Source: Mucilaginibacter sp. (GTDB lineage Bacteria; Bacteroidota; Bacteroidia; Sphingobacteriales; Sphingobacteriaceae). From it: 64,000 nt of DNA. The stretch is from assembly GCF_028288185.1 (NCBI RefSeq), contig NZ_JAQBOF010000037.1, positions 78,824-142,823 on the forward strand, read 5' to 3'. Below, one piece after another: positions 57,616 to 64,000 of the stretch (positions are counted from its first letter, which is position 1; every line of letters begins with the position of its first letter). The notes beneath the pieces are model-generated. The model saw only the letters and a list, made by a program, of their open reading frames with translations, searched no databases and was not told the DNA's origin. A program made the translations under genes and the position numbers.

Positions 57616-58440
57616 GTGGAAGACGTAAAAGCATTCATTGAATCAGGCATCTTAGAGCTTTATGTTTTGGGGGATGTCTCTCCTGCAGAAAAAAAGCAGG
57701 TTGAAGCAATGATTCAAAAGCACCTGGTTGTGAAGGCAGAATTAGAGGAGATGGAAAAGGCGCTGGAATCATACGTATTCGCTAACGCAATACAACCTTC
57801 GGATAGTCAACGCAACAAAATTTTAAATAGCCTGGTTACCAATTTAGCAGATGATAGTACTTTCAACAAGAAACCTGCACCTGCCGATAATGTAGTTGTA
57901 ATGCCCACTGGGCAAACCGACTTTTATAAATACGCGTTTGCGGCAAGTATTGCCTTATTAATAGGTAGTTTGTTTGCCCTATCAAACGTGTACAATAAAT
58001 TACAAAGCTCTAACCGGCAATTGGTTGCTTTGAGCACTCAAAACATACGTATCAGCAAAACCGTAAGTTATATGAATGAAGCGTTGGGTGTTTTCAGAGA
58101 TACAACCTACAAAGTTTTAAAGCTAAAAGGCACCAAAAATTTACCATCAGGCGGTATGACTGTTGCCTGGAGCCCGGTAAAAAAGGAGGTAATGATTGAT
58201 ATGACGGCCTTAAATATGCCTGAAAATGATAAAGGACATCAATACCAACTATGGGCAATAGTAGCAGGCAAACCTGTCGATTTAGGTGTGTTTGACAGAT
58301 CAAGTGCCGACAGTGTGAGTATGAAAAAAATGAAATCTGTTTCTTCGCCGACAGTGTTTGCGGTAACTCTGGAGCCGAGAGGCGGCAGTGTTAACCCAAC
58401 CATGGATAAAATGATGGTTGCTGGCGCAGTTAACCTTTAA
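57616..58440 (+). CDS. anti-sigma factor, RskA-type, membrane-anchored
   Basis: The 274-residue protein opens with GTG at 57616. Its N-terminal 80 residues form a zinc-less anti-sigma-like domain (ESGILELYVLGDVSPAE), followed by one membrane span near residue 110 (YAFAASIALLIGSLFALSNVY), a coiled coil and a periplasmic RskA-like beta domain (GGMTVAWSPVKKEVMIDM, then HQYQLWAIVAGKPVDLGVF). It should hold the ECF factor at the membrane until a signal triggers its release, usually by proteolysis. The gene pair has no other cotranscribed member. Confidence 0.9.
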   Translation: MEDVKAFIESGILELYVLGDVSPAEKKQVEAMIQKHLVVKAELEEMEKALESYVFANAIQPSDSQRNKILNSLVTNLADDSTFNKKPAPADNVVVMPTGQTDFYKYAFAASIALLIGSLFALSNVYNKLQSSNRQLVALSTQNIRISKTVSYMNEALGVFRDTTYKVLKLKGTKNLPSGGMTVAWSPVKKEVMIDMTALNMPENDKGHQYQLWAIVAGKPVDLGVFDRSSADSVSMKKMKSVSSPTVFAVTLEPRGGSVNPTMDKMMVAGAVNL

Positions 58441-58554
58441 TTGAATTTAACAAAATTTAACAAATAAACTGTAACGAATCAATACCCTTTAACGTCTTAT
58501 AGACAAACCCAGAGTATTAGTTCTTTATAAGATCAGTTAATAAGTTAATAAATT

Positions 58555-58590
58555 AAAAAACGGATGTATAATACTTGCATCCGTTTTTTT
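58555..58590. terminator. bidirectional terminator between rskA-like gene and nnrDE
   Basis: Stem AAAAAACGGATG/CATCCGTTTTTT (perfect, 12 bp) with an 11-base loop. Both flanking genes end toward it. Confidence 0.85.
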
Positions 58591-60094
58591 ATGCCAATAA
58601 TTTTGCCATCGTAATGGGCAATTGTTGAGTAAGCCGGCCAGGTAAAACCACATTCATGCGGTTAGGTAGCGCTAATTCATCACCAGCTTTTCCGTGAATA
58701 TAAGTCCCTATAATACAAGCCTCTTCGGGCGTATATTTTTGCGCCAATAATGAGGTTATTATCCCGGTAAGCACATCGCCCATACCACCTGTAGCCATTG
58801 CAGGGTTACTGGTCGGGTTAAAATAAACATTCCCTTCGGGCGTAGCCACCAATGTATAATCATTTTTTAAAACGATATATATATTATGCTGCTTAGCCAT
58901 TTGCATACAGCTTTGCAGCCTTTGCCACCAGTTGGTATGTTTACCAAACAGGCGGTCGAACTCTTTCATGTGCGGGGTTAATATGCTGCCTGCAGGTACC
59001 TTCTTCCAAAGCTCAGGATTACCGGCCAGCAGGTTAAGCGCGTCCGCATCAATAACTATCGGCTTTTTGTAGTTATCTAAAACTTCGTTAATTAATCTTA
59101 AAGCTGATTTATCTTTACCTAAGCCCGGGCCAATACCTATTGCAGTAAACTGCTCCCATTCAATTTCGGGTAATTCATCTTCCTTTCTAACTATCGCCAT
59201 TATTTCGGGCAGGTAGGCATTTAATGCGGTTAGTCCGCTTTCGGGTACGCAGGTAGTTGTTAATCCTGCTCCGGCATAGGCACAACCAGCGGCGCTTAAC
59301 AAGGCAGCGCCCATTGTTTTGGCTTGCCCCGCTACTATCAATGCATGCCCGTAGGTTCCTTTATTACTAAAGTGGTGACGTGGTTTAAGCAATTGCTTAA
59401 TATCCTTTTCCTCGACAAACTGGTATGGCGATTTAAGCGAGGTTATAAATCCCTCATCAATACCAATATTTACCACCTCCCAGCATTTAATATGCGGTGC
59501 GGACTCGGGCAGTAAAAAGTTAATTTTAGGTTGTTGAAAAGCAATAACCAAGTTGGCTTTTATAACGGTGGCATCCGTGTCTATCTCCCCATCAATATAA
59601 AACCCGGTAGGTACATCAACGGCCACGACTGTTTTATCAAGATTATTAATATACTCGGCCAATCGCTTATAATCGCCGCTAAGGGGTTTGTTTATGCCGC
59701 TGCCTAATAAGGCATCAATAATGATCTCACTCTTTTCTGTTTGAAACGCGCCTTCGGGTTTAAGCTCGCGCAGATCAAGGCCCATTTGCTTAATCCGGTT
59801 AAGGTTGGTGTTAAAATCATCGGTAGATTTTTCAGAGAATCGCGCTAGCTTAACATCAATATTAAAATACTTATGATCGTACAACATACGGGCGATAGCT
59901 AACCCATCGCCGCCATTATTGCCGGTGCCGCAGTAAACGGCTATAGTTAAACTTTTATCGGGGAAATGATTAATGAACCAGCCTACAAACGCCCGCGAAG
60001 CACGCTCCATTAAATTAACAGAACTGATAGGCTCATTAGCTATTGTATGGGCATCCGCTTCGCGGATCTGTCGGGCGGTTAGTAGTGGCAGCAT
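58589..60094 (-). CDS. nnrDE: bifunctional NAD(P)H-hydrate epimerase/dehydratase
   Basis: The 501-residue protein repairs hydrated NAD(P)H. The N-terminal epimerase domain (about 1-215) has VYCGTGNNGGDGLAIAR and DVPTGF; the C-terminal dehydratase domain (about 225-500) has HALIVAGQAKTMGAALLSA, IDADALNLLA, LTPHMKEFDRLF, and the ATP-binding NPAMATGGMGDVLTGI. It acts in the cytoplasm. The fusion order is the normal bacterial one. It converges on the anti-sigma gene and has a palindromic repeat upstream. Confidence 0.95.
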   Translation of the reverse strand: MLPLLTARQIREADAHTIANEPISSVNLMERASRAFVGWFINHFPDKSLTIAVYCGTGNNGGDGLAIARMLYDHKYFNIDVKLARFSEKSTDDFNTNLNRIKQMGLDLRELKPEGAFQTEKSEIIIDALLGSGINKPLSGDYKRLAEYINNLDKTVVAVDVPTGFYIDGEIDTDATVIKANLVIAFQQPKINFLLPESAPHIKCWEVVNIGIDEGFITSLKSPYQFVEEKDIKQLLKPRHHFSNKGTYGHALIVAGQAKTMGAALLSAAGCAYAGAGLTTTCVPESGLTALNAYLPEIMAIVRKEDELPEIEWEQFTAIGIGPGLGKDKSALRLINEVLDNYKKPIVIDADALNLLAGNPELWKKVPAGSILTPHMKEFDRLFGKHTNWWQRLQSCMQMAKQHNIYIVLKNDYTLVATPEGNVYFNPTSNPAMATGGMGDVLTGIITSLLAQKYTPEEACIIGTYIHGKAGDELALPNRMNVVLPGRLTQQLPITMAKLLA

Positions 60095-60159
60095 AGGGTA
60101 TAAATTTAATCTTTATCTCTTTTGTTTTATAATAGTTTTATTTGGGGGATGGCGGCGGA

Positions 60160-60301
60160 TTACTCACCCCGACATCGCTACGCTTGTCGACCCTCTCTTC
60201 GCTGCGCGGAAAGAGGGTTGGAATAATTAAAAAAGCAATATCCCTCTTTCCGCCAACGGCGAAGAGAGGGTGGTCGAGCGAAGCAAAGACCGGGTGAGTC
60301 A
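60160..60301. repeat. palindromic intergenic repeat, copy 2
   Basis: A 142-bp imperfect palindrome with the same plan as 35601-35738: TTACTCACCC at the left, GGGTGAGTC at the right, arms of CCCTCTCTTCGC and GGCGAAGAGAGGG inside. The middle part differs from copy 1. Confidence 0.75.
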
Positions 60302-60378
60302 ACGGCGCGCATTTAACTAAGAGCTATGCTAAATATTCGCAACAAACTACTAAATTGCGTTTAAACAATTAACTGATA

Positions 60379-62820
60379 ATGAAAGCACTTTTTACCTTTT
60401 TGCTAATACCAATCTGTTCGATAGCATTCGCCCAAAAGCTGGAGACCCTTACCATTGAAAAAATAATGCGCGACCCCAAATGGATAGGTGTTGCGCCATC
60501 AAATATCCGTTGGAGCGATGATAGCAAAAACGTTTATTTTAACTGGAATCCCAACAATACAGATCGTGATGAGCTATTTGCCATAACGCCAACCAATACC
60601 AAACCGGTAAAAGTAAGTATTGCAGACCAACGCAGTTTTGCGCCAGCCGGCGGCTGGAACAAAAAGCATACCCTAAAATTATATGAGAAAAATGGTGACA
60701 TCTTCCTGTTCGAACTTAAAACAGGCAAAATACAACAGCTAACCAGCACTACCGAAAGAGAGGGCAATCCTATATTTAACGGCGATGAAACCAAAGTACT
60801 ATTTACCCGCGGTGATAATTTATATTCATTTAAACTAAACAGCGGCGAACTGGTACAACTAACCAATTTCACACATCCTGCTGCTGGCGCAGGCACATCG
60901 CCGGTTGCGGCAACACCGCAATTTGCAGGAAGGCGTGGTGGTGGCGGTGGCCAGGGAGCGGCAGGCGGTGCACGTACCTCACAGGTACAAACCGGTAATG
61001 AGCAGGAGCGCTGGTTAAAAAGCCAGCAACTAGAGTTATTCGACATTATTAAAGTAAAGGACAAGGACCGTAAGCTGGACTCGATAGAACAAAAGCAGTT
61101 TGAGCAGAAAAAGATAAAAGAAATTTCTGTTGGCGACCAGTCTGTATTTGGAGTTGCGCTTAGCCCCGATGGCCGCTATATCAGTTACTCGCTGGCAAAG
61201 ATCGCAACTGATGCAAAACGGACTAATGTGCCTAATTATGTAACTGCATCAGGTTTTACAGAGGATATACCTAACCGTACCAAAGTTGGTGCAACGCAAA
61301 CAACTTACGAGTCGTATATTTTTGATACACAGCGGGATTCTGTTTATAAAATAGCTACTACGGCAATTCCGGGCATAAAGGATATTCCTGATTATATAAA
61401 AGATTACCCAAAAGAACTGGCATTACGCACCCGCTTAAATGCGGACAGAAAAGTAACCATTCGCGCACCGTATTGGAGTGAGGATGGCAAATATGCCGTT
61501 GTTGTTATAGGCGCGCAGGACAATAAAGACCGCTGGATCATGAAGCTTGACCCAACTACCGGGAATCTATCACCACTTGATCGTGAGCATAACGATGCCT
61601 GGGTAGGCGGCGCGGGCTCCTTTAATTTTGGATGGGCAGACAATACCCATTTTTATTATGAAAGCGAGGCTAGCGGTTATGCGCATATCTATTTAGTTGA
61701 TGTAATTGATGGCACCAAAAAACAACTGACCAATGGAAAATGGGAAGTACAAACACTACAATTGTCAGCAGATAAAAAAACGTTTTACTTTACTGCTAAT
61801 ATAGAGCATCCGGGTATTACACATTTTTACCACATACCCGTTACAGGCGGCGAGCCTGTTAAGTTAACCGGCATGAAAGGTGGTAACGTAGTTGCCATGT
61901 CGCCTGATGAAAAGTGGTTGGCTGTTAATTACTCGTACGCCAACAAACCCGGCGAGTTATATATCCAGGCCAATAAACCGGGTGCAACAGCTACACAAGT
62001 AACCAACTCGCTTACCGAAGAATTTAAATCATACTCTTGGCGCGATCCGCAGCTAATTACCTTTAAAAACCGTGATGGCAACGATGTATACGCTCACCTG
62101 TTTTTACCTGCTAAACCAGACCCGGCAAAACCGGCGGTAGTGTTTGTGCATGGCGCAGGTTACCTGCAAAATGTAACTTATGGCTGGAGTGACCATTATT
62201 TCCGCGAGTATATGTTTAACAATATGCTGGCCGATAATGGTTATACCGTTTTAGATATCGACTACTCGGGCAGTGCAGGCTATGGCCGCGACTGGCGCAC
62301 CGCGATCTATCGCCATATGGGTGGTAAAGACTTGACCGACCAGGTTGATGGTGTGAAAATGCTGGTTGACAAATATGGTGTTAACCCTAAGCATGTGGGC
62401 ATGTACGGCGGATCATACGGGGGTTTTATGACGTTGATGGCGATGTTTACTCAGCCTGATGTGTTTGCCGCCGGTGGCGCTATCCGCTCGGTTACAGATT
62501 GGGCGCATTATAATCATGGCTATACTGACAATATTTTAAATGAGCCTTTTTATGATGAAAAAGCTTATCGCATAAGCTCGCCTATTTACTTTGCCGATGG
62601 GCTTAAAGGCAACTTGTTAATGCTGCATGGCATGATAGACCAAAACGTAAACTACCAGGATATCATACGTCTTACTCAGAAATTGATTGAGTTACATAAA
62701 GACAATTGGGAACTGGCATCGTACCCGGTAGAGGACCATGGTTTTGTACAACCCAGTAGCTGGACAGATGAGTATAAACGTATTTATAAACTATTTGAGC
62801 AGACGCTGAAAGCAAAGTAG
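60379..62820 (+). CDS. prolyl oligopeptidase-family (S9) peptidase, exported
   Basis: The 813-residue protein has a signal peptide ending AIAFAQ, a beta-propeller domain at about 40-555 and an alpha/beta-hydrolase domain at about 570-813. The catalytic Ser679 is in GGSYGGF, Asp754 in GMIDQNV and His787 in VEDHGFV, a dipeptidyl peptidase IV or acylaminoacyl-peptidase type triad. It should cleave peptides in the periplasm. A Gly-rich low-complexity insertion near residues 184-205 (GRRGGGGGQGAAGG) interrupts the propeller. Confidence 0.93.
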   Translation: MKALFTFLLIPICSIAFAQKLETLTIEKIMRDPKWIGVAPSNIRWSDDSKNVYFNWNPNNTDRDELFAITPTNTKPVKVSIADQRSFAPAGGWNKKHTLKLYEKNGDIFLFELKTGKIQQLTSTTEREGNPIFNGDETKVLFTRGDNLYSFKLNSGELVQLTNFTHPAAGAGTSPVAATPQFAGRRGGGGGQGAAGGARTSQVQTGNEQERWLKSQQLELFDIIKVKDKDRKLDSIEQKQFEQKKIKEISVGDQSVFGVALSPDGRYISYSLAKIATDAKRTNVPNYVTASGFTEDIPNRTKVGATQTTYESYIFDTQRDSVYKIATTAIPGIKDIPDYIKDYPKELALRTRLNADRKVTIRAPYWSEDGKYAVVVIGAQDNKDRWIMKLDPTTGNLSPLDREHNDAWVGGAGSFNFGWADNTHFYYESEASGYAHIYLVDVIDGTKKQLTNGKWEVQTLQLSADKKTFYFTANIEHPGITHFYHIPVTGGEPVKLTGMKGGNVVAMSPDEKWLAVNYSYANKPGELYIQANKPGATATQVTNSLTEEFKSYSWRDPQLITFKNRDGNDVYAHLFLPAKPDPAKPAVVFVHGAGYLQNVTYGWSDHYFREYMFNNMLADNGYTVLDIDYSGSAGYGRDWRTAIYRHMGGKDLTDQVDGVKMLVDKYGVNPKHVGMYGGSYGGFMTLMAMFTQPDVFAAGGAIRSVTDWAHYNHGYTDNILNEPFYDEKAYRISSPIYFADGLKGNLLMLHGMIDQNVNYQDIIRLTQKLIELHKDNWELASYPVEDHGFVQPSSWTDEYKRIYKLFEQTLKAK

Positions 62821-62842
62821 ACGGAAAATAAAGAAGTAATTA

Positions 62843-63259
62843 ATGAAAAATTACGCGTGGATTTTGTTATTATTTTGTTGGGGCTGCAAGCACGAAGCAC
62901 CCGCAACAGTGGTACATATCAGCTTGATAAATAATAGCCAATCACTTAAAATAACAGGCATTGACCCGGTTATTATGAATGATATTAATCGCGATACAGC
63001 AAACCGCTGGCAAAGTTTGTTTGCTATCTTTCGCCTGCCGGCTGATACGGATATGAAGGATTATCAGCCTATACAGCCAGGGCATTATCAACTTAAAGAT
63101 AGTGTGTTGATATTTACACCCGACACGCCTTTTGTTAAACACCAACCCTACTTTGTACGCTATTATAACTACGCGGATAACAAAAGTATCTGGGATTATG
63201 TGCAGGGCAAAACCAGCAAAGGGCGGTTGCATTATACCGATTTGATTTTTAAGCAATAA
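62843..63259 (+). CDS. hypothetical lipoprotein
   Basis: The 138-residue protein has a short signal peptide with a probable lipobox CWGC (Cys15). The mature part is a small beta-rich domain. No family is recognised. It starts 23 bases after the peptidase gene, so the two are likely cotranscribed and functionally linked, but this is inference. The rimP promoter lies just beyond its stop. Confidence 0.7.
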   Translation: MKNYAWILLLFCWGCKHEAPATVVHISLINNSQSLKITGIDPVIMNDINRDTANRWQSLFAIFRLPADTDMKDYQPIQPGHYQLKDSVLIFTPDTPFVKHQPYFVRYYNYADNKSIWDYVQGKTSKGRLHYTDLIFKQ

Positions 63260-63263
63260 CCGC

Positions 63264-63293
63264 TTGAACTTTTAATATTTTTCATTATATTTG
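63264..63293 (+). promoter_or_regulatory. rimP-nusA operon promoter
   Basis: TTG (63264-63266), 19 bases, then TATATTTG (63286-63293): the best match in the window to the Bacteroidota TTG-N19-TAnnTTTG promoter. Transcription should begin near 63299. Confidence 0.8.
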
Positions 63294-63305
63294 CATCAAA
63301 TTAAT

Positions 63306-63333
63306 AAAGAGGGGGCCATTTGCCCCCTCTTTT
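63306..63333 (+). terminator. terminator-like hairpin in the rimP leader
   Basis: An 11-bp perfect stem (AAAGAGGGGGC/GCCCCCTCTTT) with a 5-base loop and a T-run lies about ten bases after the predicted transcription start and 68 bases before rimP. It could terminate the upstream lipoprotein gene or attenuate the rimP-nusA transcript. Confidence 0.75.
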
Positions 63334-63400
63334 AGTTTACCAATCATTCCGTTTAGGCCCAATAATTACCGGGATTGGAAAGCGGAAAAGGAAGGCGGAT

Positions 63401-63871
63401 ATGAATATTGAAAAAAGGGTTGTTGAACTGGTTGCAGAAAAGATCGCTGAAATAGAGCGGCCTGATCTGTTTTTGGTAAGTGCTAAATTATTGCCTAACG
63501 GAAAATTAATGATACTGGTTGATGGTGATAACGGAATTGGAATAGCCGAGTGCGCGCAGATAAGCCGCTACGTAGGTTTTAAGCTGGAAGAAGAGGATGT
63601 TATAAAAACAGCTTATAACCTGGAGGTTTCATCGCCGGGGCTTGATTTCCCGCTGACCATGACCAGGCAGTACACCAAAAACATTGGGCGCGACCTGGCT
63701 ATAAAAATGGCCGATGGCACCAAACGCGAAGGCACATTAACGGCAATTACAGAAGATGCCGTAATGATTGAAGAAAAAATAAAAGAAAAAGGGAAAAAGG
63801 CTGCCGTAATTGAAAGCGTTATCCCCATAAAGCAAATAACAGAAACAAAGGTTTTAATATCATTTAAGTAA
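63401..63871 (+). CDS. rimP: ribosome maturation factor RimP
   Basis: The ATG at 63401 follows a purine-rich GGAAGGCGG and gives 156 residues; the longer frame from 63320 would start in the leader hairpin. RimP assists maturation of the 30S subunit. The N-terminal domain (IERPDLFLVSAKLLPNGKLMI..., residues 18-60) with the NGIGIAECAQISR helix and VSSPGLDFPL motif, and a C-terminal SH3-like domain, identify it. nusA starts four bases after the stop, the standard operon order. Confidence 0.94.
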   Translation: MNIEKRVVELVAEKIAEIERPDLFLVSAKLLPNGKLMILVDGDNGIGIAECAQISRYVGFKLEEEDVIKTAYNLEVSSPGLDFPLTMTRQYTKNIGRDLAIKMADGTKREGTLTAITEDAVMIEEKIKEKGKKAAVIESVIPIKQITETKVLISFK

Positions 63872-63875
63872 GAAA

Positions 63876-64000
63876 ATGAGCAATATTAATTTAATTGATT
63901 CTTTCCAGGAATTCAAAGATTTCAAAAACATCGATCGTCCAACGATGATGAGCGTGCTGGAAGACGTTTTCAGAAGTATGATCCGTAAAAAATACGGAAC
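63876..64000 (+). CDS. nusA: transcription factor NusA, N-terminal part, cut by window end
   Basis: The first 41 codons are present and run off the window. The text starting MSNINLIDSFQEFKDF and then PTMMSVLEDVFRSMIRKKYG is the NusA N-terminal domain, which binds RNA polymerase and promotes pausing and termination. Only four bases separate it from rimP, so both are read from the promoter at 63264. Confidence 0.93.
   Translation, partial: MSNINLIDSFQEFKDFKNIDRPTMMSVLEDVFRSMIRKKYG

Noticed and set aside
1..64000. CRISPR array, tRNA, rRNA, prophage or transposase genes
   Set aside because: None was seen on either strand; repeats found are palindromic, not regularly spaced.

Overview
The window is a stretch of a Bacteroidota chromosome, most likely from the Sphingobacteriaceae (Mucilaginibacter/Pedobacter-like). 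This rests on gene content and signals, not on a database match: TonB-plug outer-membrane barrel proteins with carboxypeptidase-regulatory N-termini, a PKD protein with a type IX secretion sorting tail, abundant secreted glycoside hydrolases and a sulfatase, a bacillithiol-type YtxJ, and repeated TAnnTTTG promoter -7 boxes with almost no strong Shine-Dalgarno sites. No rRNA, tRNA, CRISPR array, transposase or phage gene was found.

Layout. 0-24.6 kb is a carbohydrate-active and envelope region: START-domain protein (cut by the window edge), type I sulfatase, GH127-type beta-L-arabinofuranosidase, sterol-desaturase-type hydroxylase, two SDR dehydrogenases, an Omp85-like barrel, GH51 arabinofuranosidase, a frameshifted AraC regulator, a LuxR-type regulator, a sorbosone-dehydrogenase-like protein, SGNH hydrolase, GH144-type glucanase, a large secreted protein of unknown family, a PKD/T9SS protein and a YVTN beta-propeller. 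No SusC/SusD pair accompanies these enzymes. 24.8-26.1 kb holds an AhpC/AhpD peroxidase pair of the mycobacterial three-cysteine type. 26.2-33.5 kb is a signalling block: a five-gene minus-strand operon (FeeM/LuxI-like acyltransferase, E1/ThiF-nitroreductase fusion, 7TMR-DISM histidine kinase, receiver-kinase hybrid, lone receiver) facing a plus-strand receiver protein. I judge it the best candidate for an undescribed system: a small-molecule maker coupled to its own sensing chain. 33.9-40 kb carries a pepsin-like lipoprotein, a Crp/Fnr regulator, a carboxymuconolactone decarboxylase protein, another receiver and a Gly-rich outer-membrane barrel.

40.1-64 kb is mostly housekeeping: pdxJ, gcvP, ansA, tatD, two FKBP prolyl isomerases, an NrnA-like DHH phosphoesterase, ndk, a DUF721 gene overlapping recF, a TPR protein, ribH, ytxJ, a RelE/ParE-like toxin-antitoxin pair, osmC, lipA, an ECF sigma/anti-sigma pair, nnrDE, an S9 peptidase, rimP and the start of nusA. 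Between 43.9 and 45.8 kb lies an accessory island: a 306-bp palindromic array of six hairpins inside near-perfect terminal inverted repeats, a GIY-YIG nuclease gene enclosed by inverted repeats, and a detached copy of the last codons of ansA. A separate two-copy palindromic repeat sits at 35.6 and 60.2 kb.

Gene functions are assigned from visible motifs and family knowledge. No search could be run, so family names are recognitions of differing certainty, reflected in the confidences.
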